Part shown: piece by piece, positions 49,105-59,046 of the stretch | Layout of the letters: every line of letters starts with the position of its first letter | How positions within the stretch are numbered: position 1 is the stretch's first letter | From: Trichostrongylus colubriformis | Lineage: Eukaryota; Nematoda; Chromadorea; Rhabditida; Trichostrongylidae | Direction: 5' to 3' | DNA: 64,000 nucleotides | Assembly: GCA_963978905.1 (NCBI GenBank) | Contig: OZ022256.1 | Span: 51,012,001 to 51,076,000 of the forward strand | Notes under the pieces: model-generated | Told to the model about the DNA's origin: nothing | The model's database searches: none | The model's input: the letters and a program-made list of their open reading frames with translations, nothing else | Program-made: the position numbers and the translations under genes

Positions 49105-49745
49105 TATCAGTTTCACTGAGGCCCGTACCTAACAATATCATTAAGGTCCTCGCACCCTACAATACCTGCGAATGTGAACATTCCACTGTTAGCCGCAAAA
49201 GCGATTCGGCCTTGGTGACGTTTCCCTTCTCACGCTCCTAATCGAATCTTATCAACCATTATCAGTTTGGATCACCCACTATTAATGTCCCCCCCCCCCC
49301 CCCCCTGCTTAGGCACCCATGAGTGTCAGCGCTCTTGGATCAACGCGAAAGGCGGAACGAATTTGACGACATTTGCCTTCTCATGCTCCTTATCAAATCT
49401 TATTAAGCCTTTCAATCCGGATCACCCACCATCAATGTCCCCCTCTCGCTCCGCAAAACACATGTGAGTATGAACGCTCTGGGACCAATGCGAAAAGCGA
49501 AGACGACTGTAGCTTTTTACGCTCCTTATCGAATCTTATCAACCGTTATCAATGCGAGTCACCCACATTAATGTTCCCGTTCCACCCCCGGACGACCCCT
49601 ATGAGTGCTAGCGCTCTTGGATCAACGCAAAAGGCGAAACGGACATGGCGACATTTGCCTTCCGAGGCTCCTTATCACCCCTTATCAGCTGCTATCACTT
49701 TCGGTCCACCACCACCGGGGTTCCTCTGGCACCCCCTATATCACT
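49105..49745 (+). repeat. tandem repeat, about five units of 130-150 bp, with GATA motifs
   Basis: Units start near 49105, 49239, 49388, 49522 and 49670. Each carries a block like CTCCTTATCGAATCTTATCA with CCGTTATCA after it, then TCACCCAC-ATTAATGT-CCCC, CATGAGTG, GCTCTTGGATCAACGC and a GACATTTGCCTTCTC spacer. The first unit is diverged. A poly-C run sits in unit 2. This array explains the open frames at 49267-49847. Confidence 0.82.
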
Positions 49746-49789
49746 TGTAAAATTCAGCGTCCGAGCTTTGCTGCGACGCGAGATATGAA

Positions 49790-49865
49790 TTTTGTGACAG
49801 ACAGACGGACACACGCACAAACACACACAGATAGACAGACATACTAAGCGAATTATATATAGTAG
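49790..49865 (+). repeat. CAGACAGA tail ending AATTATATATAGTAGG
   Basis: Follows the tandem array: TTTTGTGACAGACAGACGGA, then CACACA-rich sequence, then CATACTAAGCGAATTATATA. A similar tail (TTTTGTGACAAACAAAGGGA ... CGTTTCATATATTGTA) is at 53336-53402. Such tails occur at the 3' ends of nematode interspersed repeats; I do not assign a family. Confidence 0.6.
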
Positions 49866-49989
49866 GAATCAAGTACAGTTCAAATGCTTCCTTTCGAACA
49901 ATTTATTCCTATTACGATTAGAAGAACAATTAATTTCAACATATCTAATCATTGCTGCTGATATACCCATCATAGAAAGTGACACGAGA

Positions 49990-50107
49990 GGCTGCATTCC
50001 TGCTCGGAGACACAATCGTTTGACGCAACACACCCGCTACGCAGGTTTTGTAAGGGACTGGTTAACGTGCACGCGCAGGTTGTGTCGCTGAGTATGAATG
50101 CAGCCTA
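49990..50107. mobile_element. MITE family 3, copy 2
   Basis: Inverted ends GGCTGCATTCCTGCTCGGAG and CGCTGAGTATGAATGCAGCC, with internal CGCAGGTT pairs. Lies about 0.4 kb downstream of the LACT-type gene stop. Confidence 0.65.
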
Positions 50108-50535
50108 ATCGCTGCTTGACATGAGTGTTGAGTGGCTAGGACCTCGATGGTTAATTCGCAGTCATGCAAGAGACACAAAAATTTCGAAAAGCTGAGGTAG
50201 AAATGGAGAGGGACAGGATTCGCTGCTCTGAGAAGTAATGGAATGTTTAGATGAGTTGTAGCGACGGCATCGCAACCGCGCCGTCTGCTCCCCACGAGTG
50301 TAACTCTAGGATGGATTGAACGTAGTCGCTAAGATGGTTCATAATAAAGAACTAAACAATTGTAAACAAAGAAACTGTGTTCCAAAAAATTTAGAGGGGG
50401 GGGGGAGGGCGAAGCAAAGAAGTTCCATATTGTGAATAAATAAAATACAAGGTATAAGAGAATAATATTACAAATGATAGGCATTGAACTGATGACTAGG
50501 ATTCAGGAATGGCGACGGCCGCCGCTTTATGGTCC

Positions 50536-53500
50536 TTAAGCAGTCTGTAACGCCAAAGCCTCATACACTGCCGCCTGCATTCTCATATAGTTCCGACATG
50601 TGTCGAAGACACCTGCTTTCAATCCATTTGTCACATAGGCGAAAGCGACTTTGTTTTTCCTGTCGAATGTCACTTGTTGACATCCATGGCCAGAATGACC
50701 AATTATGAGATCATTCTGGAAATCAGAATGAATATGCTTCTCTCACTTTTTTCTCGAAACCCATAAGCTTACTTCAGATTTTCCTAAGTGTGCATAGAAG
50801 AATCCATGCCCTTTGATAGTGTGAAGATGCAGAATATAGTCGGATCCGTTGAAAAACGGCTTATCCAGAAGTGCGAGGGTTTTTTCACCAATAAGGCGTC
50901 CATTGACGAGCTGAAAATGTTCTCATTAAGTGGTAGAGAAGATGTAAGACTGTGGATGATTGCACCGTATCATATCCATTCAGCGGCAATGAATGGAGTC
51001 GAACCGCATCGCAACCGCGCACACAAGCGATGGAATTGCGCCGTGCCCCTCTCAAGTTATCGCACCCACTGATTTAAAAGCTTCAAACGCGATCAGTTCA
51101 CGTAGTTAATAATTTGTTGAAGTCGACTTATGAACGTGACCGTGGAAGGTGACTAAACCCACCTCCTGAAGACATCTATAGGGGAAAGCAGTGCATCAGC
51201 TGACATTGAACGGAATGAAACAGTCGTAACCGAGAAACCTTCTCACTCCTTCCCTAAAATGCTCTAGTGCATCACTAGCCGCTGATGGGGAGATGCAGGC
51301 GACGAGGGGTTATGTCAGCCAGCCGTGAACGTTGCTCCACCCTTATAACAACTCGCTCAACGGACGGACGAGGTAGAGATTTTAGTGGGTGAGGGAAATC
51401 CGCCAAAAATCCGCGTGGCCGCCCGCGGCGAGTCCGAGTTGGATTATGTCGTTGCAGGAGACCTGCACATCTAAGATAGGGCTCCCAATTTTATAAAACC
51501 TAGTCGTTTTTGCGTGTGATTTTGTTTTGTGCGCTTGTTTTTGTGTTTCCTGTGTTTTGTGCTTTTGTTTTATTGTGTAAAAGACGGGGAGACACAGCTT
51601 CGCGTCGATGTCGAAGCTCCTTTCCCTCCCTAGGCTTAAGCTAAAATTGATATCCCCTCCTGCCACTTGAAAAAGCATCTTTCGAAGCATAGGTTTCATC
51701 TGCTTTAGCCTAAGTCCAGGGAGGGAAAGGAGCTTCGACGTCGACGCAAAGTTGCGTCTCTCCGTCTTTACACAAAAAAAAAACAAAAACACAAAACACA
51801 TAAAACGCAAATACAAACACACAAAACAAAATTACACACAAAAACGACTAAATTTTGTGAAATTACCATCTTAGATGTGCAGGTTTCCTGAAACAAAACT
51901 CGGACTCGCGGCGGGCGGCCACGCGGAAATTTGGCATGTTCTCCTTGTTTTCACTTTTTCTTTACCCTTGGCGGTGCCTTTGATCTTCCACTGATGTGAA
52001 CGGGGAACGCATTTGCTACAGTACATACGGAGTTGTCAACGTCAAGCTCCAATGAGGCGTCTGATAAAGGGCAGCATCAGCTTCGCACTGTAGCTGGTGC
52101 ATCAGCCAGTGCTTTCTCTATAAGGGAGCTAGGCATGCAATCCTTGCACTTAAGCCCCCAAAGAACTTTATTGCCTTGCTCATTTGATATGGGAATTCCA
52201 CTATTCTCCGTCCGAGCAGTCAATTGTTCTTTCCACTGCGCAAATTTATCAAGTTCGCTAAATAGCTTATCATACTCACCGCAATAGAATAAAAAATTAT
52301 ACACAACTCCAAACAGAATCACCTTACTGGCGTTATGCTTAGGCATAAGCTGCTACAGCAAGCTGTTTCTCGCATAGAGTCGGGACTGGCCTTACAACAG
52401 ACTTACAGTCCATTTCGGAGCGCCTGACAGGGCGTGGCCTACGCACTTTGGTGAGAGTGTATCAAACTCTCTCACTCTTGCCACGCATTCTCACTCCCGC
52501 CACTCACCCATGTCCGTAAGCCACGCCCTGTCAGGCGCTCTGAAATGGAGTATTTATGTGATGGTCTCTTTGGTTAGAGTCAAGGTTTTGATGATGGTTT
52601 GGTTACAAGAAGACCAAAAATTGTAGATGAAACTAACCAGACTGAATATAGATGCCAGCGAACGAGCATTCCCGATTCCAATTGCTGCCGCCTGCTCCAG
52701 AGCATGCTGTTCGGGATTATTCACGGTGCATTTGTCGGCCACATCAAACCACGATGGATTTCCCATTGCTTTTCCCACAGCGCTGTTCTAAATGATGATT
52801 TTGGAGATGGCTGAGTACGGTTAGGTTGATGTATGCTTCATGCTTAGATACTGATACTATTATAGAAAGGTAACGGCCCTGAAGGTGGGAGGTAGAGCAA
52901 TGACTTTGAGGTGCTACACCGCGTTTGGGAACTAACAAGCATTTTCATTACTCCACCCTCTCTTAAAGGAAACACGCATAAAAAAGAAGAGTTTTTCTGT
53001 CACCCATGTATTTATGCTGTATTTGCTTATTAAGGTTCGCATGCAAAGTTTCATGCGAAAAGGTAGAATCTGAAACGTGAAATGCGGCCCAGCCCAGGCC
53101 TCTCTCATGACTTTCAGAAACTCATGGCTGACCATTAACCACCATTTCCCCACGTTGGACCATTTTCGAACTGCATAAATAATCTTCAGTCTGGGAACGG
53201 AACATTCCAGAGCACGCTCCGCCCAACGCGGGCGGAGCCTAACTTGGTCCATGTGTGGTCTTTACTCCTCGTCCCATACCCAACCCATCTAAAAGTCGTC
53301 CCCATCTCTACAAGTTGTTTTTCATGTTATGCCTAATTTTGTGACAAACAAAGGGACGGGCGGACAGACAGACGGAAGCGTAGCGTTTCATATATTGTAC
53401 AGATAATCTAATTTGGTCATATATTGTAGGGATAATCTTATTTGGAGCTATTTTGAGGTACTCTCACTAGGAACACTGGTCATCTGGGATGTTGAAACAT

Positions 53501-56500
53501 TAAAAATTTTCATGAATTACCTTGCCTGCCATGTAGAAGTTAAAGAGCTGCTGTGCAACTCTCTTCTCATACCAGACTTGATCGATCAATTCCACGATTG
53601 TTGGTAGAACACTTCGGGCTACTCGATACTCCTCAGATGCATTCAGACCAATGTGGAAGTCGATTCCTGAAAAAAGAGAAAGTGCTTCAAAATGCGCCAA
53701 GTTGAGGTATAAGGGTCGCGCCTGAACCGTCTCCACAATAACTTCGTCATCAAGGGTATTTCTGACTACTGTTGATTTACTCAAAGGTGGTCCAACTATC
53801 ACAAACATAAATTCACCTCCAGGTTCCCCAACGATTTTCAACTGGGGTCAACTGCATGGCGTATACCTGTGATACTGCGCTATAATCGGTTTCGTGTCAC
53901 AGTGGACCCTTGATGTGTATTTCTGAGTGCAAATCCACAAGCATTTAGCAGTTTTGATGCTGATTGGCTAACGTGTGACATAGAGAAGACTTATTTGACC
54001 TGGTTCACGGGTTCAGAAAACTTTTCCATACATTTTCCTTTTCCAGCTATGAAATAGCCGAAACTGTAGAGTCTTTTAGCCCTCACCATTCGGCTTAGTG
54101 ATTTCTTCTCTGAAAAATTGACCGATTCCTCGATGTTTTTCATCTGTATGTCTGATAATCTGATCCACCAGCCATCCGTAAGTGAGCAGATGATATCCGC
54201 TGCTCTGTCCAGCTGGTCGTTTTGGTGTTTCGTTTTCTATCACCTTCCTCATCAGATTGTGATCCCTTGCCATTTCTTCAGTGATCTCCGTATCGAAATA
54301 CGGTAGAGCGCTCTGAAGGAAAGGAATGATTGGTGGAAGGAAGAAAGATTGAAAGGAAAACTATGAAGTCGATTAGAACGGGGTCCTATGAGGATATTCA
54401 AGTGGTGCGATAGATATTCAGCCATTGGAGTACATACTTCAGACTCAGAAGCAGGTATGAGTTGAGGATTTTATAAGGGGGTCGTATTTGGGGTGGGTAA
54501 AGCGAGGGAAGGGGGAAAAGTCCTCGACCAGGAGTAGGAATAGCCGTTAGTATGATATGCAATTGTATTGACGTGCGCACATCTCGGTGGATTTCTTCCA
54601 TAGACCATGTACAGGGAGTATTCTAACTAAATGGTCATCCCCAAGGAATTCTGTGGCCTACTGCTCACTTTAATCCAAATTTAAAGAGTCCCCTCATTTT
54701 TTGCCGACCTCTTGAAAACGTTAACCACCGATTTTTGGTATGCATTGACTGGGAGATCAGCCTGTTGAGTGATCATCAGCATTACATCCATGCACTTGCA
54801 AAAAAGTTATTTTATTGGCTCATAGGGCTAGGGAGTCACATCACAGATCTAACAGGAAGGGTACATACGTATATTGATTGATATAGACAATTGAACATGA
54901 TTAATATGATTGACGAGATAGAAGATATCGGAAATTCGCGAGTTTGTATAAATCATCGATTTTTTGAAGGGTCCTTGGTGGTGATGCGAGTTGTTTAAAG
55001 GCAAATTCTGCCTGGTTACCGATCTCATGCCACTTTTATCTCGCTCACTCCTCTCTGCAGTGTTGGACAGACAAATCAATCGGACATCCTTTGCACTAGA
55101 TAGTGGTAAAAAACATTGGGGTCAATTCAAGTCGGGGGGGGGGGGGGGGGGAGACGCAACTTTGCGTCAAATTTTCATCGACGTCGAGCTTCTTTCCCTC
55201 CCTAGGCTTAGGCTAAAGCAGATGAAACCTATGCTTTGACAGATGCTTTTTCATGTGGAACGAGAGGATGTCAATTTTAGCCTGAGCCTAGGGAGGGAAA
55301 GGAGCTTCGACCTTGACGCGAAATTGCGTCTCCCCCCGACTTGAATTGACCCAAACTTTGGAATAGATCTTATAATATAACTAAACATCAGTAAATTCAG
55401 TCTTTCTGAAGGAGGAGCAGGGCGCTCTCTAGTGTCGAGGAAAACAGCCGCTTCAGTACGACCCCCCTCCTCTACGGCGATCAGATACAACCCTCCCACT
55501 TTTTTGACCTTTACAGCACCAACAACTGTTGCACAGTTGAATGTGTTTTATTGCTATACTATGTTCTTTCCTGAGGCGAAAACATACTTATTAAAGATTT
55601 TGTTACATGGACTTTCGGTAAAATAACCTTTGGTTCCCATCTGCTCGTTGAAAATTTAGATTTTGCTTATCACTGGCATCTGAAAGAATGATCCCCATCC
55701 CTTTATCCGGTCAAATACGACCCACCGTCGCCTGAGAAAGAGCCGTATTTTTTTCCAAAATATGCTCTGCGCAGTGCTGAGCAGAATAGCAGCACAAGAG
55801 CTGTGCAAAAGTCAATCGTTTCAATGCGTTCCTGGTTCGATTGGTCACGGCGAGATTAACTATCGTAGACGTGTGTATAGATTTTAAAAAACGGGCGGGG
55901 TGTTTAAACTCGCTGAGGTATAGTCAGAATCGCGAATCGCGTGACTCGTGCGATCCAGGCGGAAGGAAAAAGATACGTATCGATCGAGCAATTCACGCGA
56001 TCGCGCGGTTTTACCGATTAGGCGATTCAGGCGGAAAGGATAAGGCCGCTTCCATACTTTGCGCACCGACGCCGGCACGCGCGTGACGGCGTCGGTGCGC
56101 AAAGTATGGAAGCGGCCTAAGATACGTATCGAGTACACCTGGCGACGAGTATCATCTAAAGCGAGGGGGGTCGTGCAAAAATGTTTATCGATCAAGCTGG
56201 AGCGCGGGCATCGCGAACCATGAACGAGCCTATAAAAATTGAGGCAGGAGCTAACAATAGCACCGAAACCCACGTACCATATGAGACAGCACCCATTCGA
56301 TAGTTATATTTTCTTTGCCATTCTTTGCGAATCCAGGCCAGTGTTTAGAGACGAGATCGTCGTACTTGAGACGCCCACGATCAGCAAGCATCGCTATGCA
56401 CACAGCTGCCACCGCTTTGGTTGTCGAAAACGTCACCGTAATGGTGTCCTAAATATAATATTTTTCGCCTAATAGTAACCCTGTAGCCCTTGATGTCGTA

Positions 56501-56842
56501 CCTCTTTCCATATACGTGCCGCTTGCTTGTCGGCATATCCGCCCCAAATATCCACAACTTTCTTGCCTTTAACGAACATAGCAAACGATGCTCCTTCGGA
56601 TTCCCATCCATCGATGAAGTTCTGTCTAAAATGAGGCTATATGATGTTTAGTAAGGTTTCTTCAGTATTGCGCGCATTTTTGTAAACTTTAATACATACT
56701 CGAAAGCTTTTTGAATGTTTTCGTATCCCTTCTCCACGTGTCCATCGAAATGTAATGGAAGTTTCGAATGAAGCTTGTCTACAATGAAATGTGCTAGAAA
56801 TGCGAAAGCACCCAGATAGAGACCAGACCGTAGCAGACCCAT
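50536..56842 (-). CDS. LACT-type beta-lactamase-domain serine hydrolase (8 exons, 425 aa)
   Basis: Complete gene. Exons: 56700-56842, 56502-56625, 56278-56448, 54087-54312, 53521-53666, 52638-52787, 50773-50910, 50536-50715; 1278 nt, phase consistent, 425 residues. An N-terminal hydrophobic segment ([14 protein letters not shown]) suggests a signal anchor. The Beta-lactamase (class C / EstB-like) domain follows: DIWGGYAD at about 80, catalytic S-x-x-K as STTK near residue 97, the tyrosine region [16 protein letters not shown] near 185, [20 protein letters not shown] near 290, GHGFFY near 350 and the third motif HSGHGCQQV near 373. Nematodes carry several such lact paralogues; their substrates are generally unknown. 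SHMSALPY stands where relatives have SHTAGLPY-like sequence. Introns 3 (1965 nt) and 6 (1727 nt) hold several MITEs. A TTTCAG five bases before the ATG indicates trans-splicing. Confidence 0.95.
51285..51372 (+). repeat. dispersed repeat with core GTGAACGTTG (copy 3)
   Basis: GATGCAGGCGACGAGGGGTT, then CAGCCAGCCGTGAACGTTGC, then AACTCGCTCAACGGACGGAC. It lies in intron 6 of the LACT-type gene. Confidence 0.6.
51402..51936. mobile_element. outer palindromic element containing a nested MITE
   Basis: The arms 51402-51582 and 51768-51936 are inverted copies: ends GCCAAAAATCCGCGTGGCCG and its diverged complement, then CTCGGACTC, CATCTTAGATGTGCAGG and TTTTGT-rich inner arms. The centre is occupied by a family 2 MITE (51583-51767). 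In intron 6 of the LACT-type gene. Confidence 0.8.
51583..51767. mobile_element. MITE family 2, copy 2 (nested)
   Basis: Ends GACGGGGAGAC and GTCTCTCCGTC; inner pair CTTTCCCTCCCTAGGCTTAA and its complement. Here it lacks the long G tract seen in the other two copies. Confidence 0.82.
52077..52346 (-). CDS. possible small gene nested in a LACT intron (89 aa)
   Basis: An uninterrupted frame from ATG (52346) to TGA with coding-like composition: a hydrophobic stretch near the N-terminus ([15 protein letters not shown]), a charged helix ([19 protein letters not shown]), then [20 protein letters not shown] with a CxxC pair. It lies in intron 6 of the LACT-type gene on the same strand, between a palindromic element and a MITE. 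A GTGAGTATG inside it could act as a donor, but the spliced frame then stops at once. No family is recognised. It could be a nested gene, an alternative exon or a repeat-derived frame. Confidence 0.33.
   Translation of the reverse strand: MPKHNASKVILFGVVYNFLFYCGEYDKLFSELDKFAQWKEQLTARTENSGIPISNEQGNKVLWGLKCKDCMPSSLIEKALADAPATVRS
52406..52550. mobile_element. MITE family 1, copy 3
   Basis: CAGTCCATTTCGGAGCGCCT and the complementary GCGCTCTGAAATGGA, with GGGCGTGGCC arms. Lies in intron 6 of the LACT-type gene, close to exon 6. Confidence 0.85.
52965..53235. mobile_element. ACCCATATAT-family MITE-like fragment
   Basis: The left end (TTTTTCTGTCACCCATGTAT, then GCATGCAAAGTTTCATGCG) matches the left end at 18.9 kb (GCATGCAAAGTTCCACACG). 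The right end is not recognisable. In intron 5 of the LACT-type gene, followed by a CAGACAGA tail repeat at 53336-53402. Confidence 0.5.
53336..53402 (+). repeat. GACAAACA/CAGACAGA tail, second copy
   Basis: TTTTGTGACAAACAAAGGGA, then GGACAGACAGACGGAAGCG and a TATATTGTA end. It resembles the tail after the tandem array at 49.79-49.86 kb. Confidence 0.5.
55117..55354. mobile_element. MITE family 2, copy 3 (full length, 238 bp)
   Basis: The most complete copy: outer ends TTGGGGTCAATTCAAGTCGG and CCGACTTGAATTGACCCAA, then a G tract of about 18 (left) against CCCCCC (right), AGACGCAACTTTGCGTC, and the inner CCTCCCTAGGCTTAGGCTAA pair. Lies in intron 3 of the LACT-type gene. Confidence 0.88.
55915..56135. 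repeat. GATACGTATC repeat split by a hairpin
   Basis: GATACGTATCGATCG lies at the left and AGATACGTATCGAG at the right, with GCGATTCAGGCGGAAAGGAT between. The 76-bp perfect hairpin (56043-56118) sits inside it. Related to 48.06-48.31 kb. Confidence 0.55.
56043..56118. repeat. perfect hairpin, 31-bp arms (minimal family 3 element)
   Basis: The arms 56043-56073 and 56088-56118 are exact complements (AGGCCGCTTCCATACTTTGC ... inward to GACGCC) around a 14-nt GC-rich loop. The arm ends match the termini of the family 3 MITEs. In intron 3 of the LACT-type gene, so it would be transcribed. Confidence 0.88.
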
Positions 56843-56849
56843 TCAGTCT
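56843..56849 (-). promoter_or_regulatory. trans-splice acceptor of the LACT-type gene
   Basis: The reverse strand reads CTTCATTTCAG then ACTGA and the ATG. A perfect nematode acceptor with no upstream exon within reach implies spliced-leader addition, and it also fixes the start codon. Confidence 0.65.
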
Positions 56850-57566
56850 GAAATGAAGGGATGTGGTTCATTCATCAGGCAACCTTCACAGTGGCAAAAT
56901 CAGTTGGATTTGTGTTTCGTTGAATTGGTGCGAATGATAAGACACGTATCGACTGGAAGAATCGTGGAATTTTCGATGTAGTGAATTTAGCATTTCTTGA
57001 AATCTGCGGAAAGAGATGAGATACGTATAGTTAAGGAGAGTCAGCCGGTACATGAAATCCGTTTCCGCCGACTCCTTGAACACTAATTCCACAATATCGC
57101 TATTTCCACGATTCACCGATCTGAAAGTTTTTTATAGTTTTCCGCGAAATCGCTGATTCCGCTTTTTTAACAGTCGATGAACATCCAATCATTTTTCACC
57201 AATCCACGCGAACGATAATTCAACTAATTACCACCATGAAAAACGACCATCAAAAAACGTATGATCTTGCTGTGAACACATGAAATGTATCTCGAGTTCT
57301 GGAGACAGCGAGTATGCACTGAGTCTTACTATGTCCCTTTTTCGCACATTACGAATTCGTAGTAAACATTGAAAGCAATGGTTAGCATTGAAAGCAATGG
57401 CACAAAAGGGACATGGCCAAGTACCGTTCTGGACTGTCGTGGGAACAGGCACGCACCGTTGCGACACTGTGAGGCAAAAGAACGTGCTATTGCTATTCGC
57501 TATTTTGTATGCACTTGATCTCTCGTCTGATCGATACGATATCACAATGCAGCAGGCTATGGTTAG
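56850..57566. other. upstream flank of the LACT-type gene
   Basis: Promoter-side region. It contains a diverged GATACGTATC repeat (56.93-57.12 kb) and a 17-nt direct duplication around GCATTGAAAGCAATGG (57.37-57.40 kb). No gene. Confidence 0.4.
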
Positions 57567-57735
57567 GCGGCGTTCATACTCAGCGCCAGCAGAGCGTGGC
57601 TGCATTCACAGACAGCGAGACAGAGTGGCACGGAGAAGGGGCAGAGACGACGTAGGTAGAGGCAAGGTGGCATAGGCGGAAACGCAGAGAAATGGAACCA
57701 CACCCTGCCGCCGGCATTGCAGAGTATGAACGCAT
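57567..57735. mobile_element. MITE family 3, copy 3
   Basis: Ends GCGGCGTTCATACTCAGCGC and GCATTGCAGAGTATGAACGC. The interior is GC-rich with GAGACAGAGTGG. Confidence 0.7.
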
Positions 57736-58359
57736 TCTTCGGAAATTTAACATGTGTTGGCTACAACATTTCCACCATTTCTTTGAAATCGTGAAAACTG
57801 GGGATTACCTACTATGGAAGAAGCTACAGAAAAAATGTTGAGAATGATACTTGAAAAGGAAGAAGTAGAAAGGTCTAATGAGTCCACAAGTGTAGAAAAA
57901 TGATGCAATCACTGTTGCGCTGCTCTTGCATTGATCAGATTCTGGATCGGCTTTCTGTATCGATCTATCCGTTGACTTTTAGGGTTTTATAATTTCTGAA
58001 TTAATCAGGGGGCAAAATGGTGTTGGGTAGAAAGCGATACAAAACACAATGTGACAGCTGTACGATAACAAAACGCTGCGATACAGAAGTTGGAATTTGG
58101 TCAGACATTCCCCACTTCTCAGCTGCAATTCACCTTATCAGTATTTTTTTGCTGAATCAGCAAGATTATTTGCAAGAATCGTGTCGACGAATTTTTTCCA
58201 GTAAAACATGTAAAGTAGATAGGACATGAAGCTTCTTCAAACCATCATAGAGCTGCATTTAAAAATATAATGCTGCATATAAAAATTGGAGATAACGAGT
58301 GATTCCGTTACTAAACAACTACTAGTCAACCTTTTTTTAAATTTTCTTTAAGAGACCAC

Positions 58360-58533
58360 ATGTCATTGCTTGAGAATCAAAAAAGTGGTACTCATCGAAT
58401 TGGATGCGGAAAAGCGGTAGCTTTTGAAAAAGCTAAAAAGGAATCTAAAAATAGTATCAACATTGACCGCAAAATTTTTAACGAAGGCAAGAAAAACCCT
58501 GACTCTGTTCAACTACTAGAAAAGGCACCGTAA
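58360..58533 (+). other. small open frame, possible exon
   Basis: 57 codons, Lys/Ser-rich (GTHRIGCGKAVAFEKAKKES), stop TAA, preceded by an acceptor-like TTTTCTTTAAG. A second small frame with similar composition starts at 57814 (MEEATEKMLRMILEKEEVER). They do not join in phase by any clear donor. Unassigned. Confidence 0.18.
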
Positions 58534-59046
58534 ATCAAGATGCAACTTCTTTTGAGTTTCCCAAGTTAATTAATGTGAGAACTATAGTCTAACCTATGCT
58601 TGAAATTACTCCTCTTCAACCTTCTTGACCCCATCGAATCCATCCATCCAATTGCAGGTGCCGGTATTGATTCTGATGATATGCCAACAGCCGCGTTCTA
58701 GTCGCGCTCATTTTCTGGTTTTGACTGTTTTTATGTTCGTTTTTCCAAACTTTTTTTTTTCGAGTGCCAATAACTGTTACTTGTTTTCTCATACTTTAAT
58801 TTAGTCGTTGCTTGTACGAATTAATTATTTTTTCCGATCTATTTCGTAATTTTGCGGCCATTTGCCTTTTCTCATCGGTGGAATGCCATTTAACAACTAA
58901 TTTAATCACTGGCTAATTCTACATCCATGGTAAGGTGGTTTCGCGTTTTTCCTCTCTACAACCTTAGATCCGGTGGTATGCTTGATGGTTTGCCATTACC
59001 TTGGGTTGTTCAAACTACACAGCACTGCAGTTCGACGTATTAATTA

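Noticed and set aside
51382..51822. 146-codon minus-strand frame
   Set aside because: Lies entirely in the nested palindromic elements; the mirrored frame occurs in each arm.
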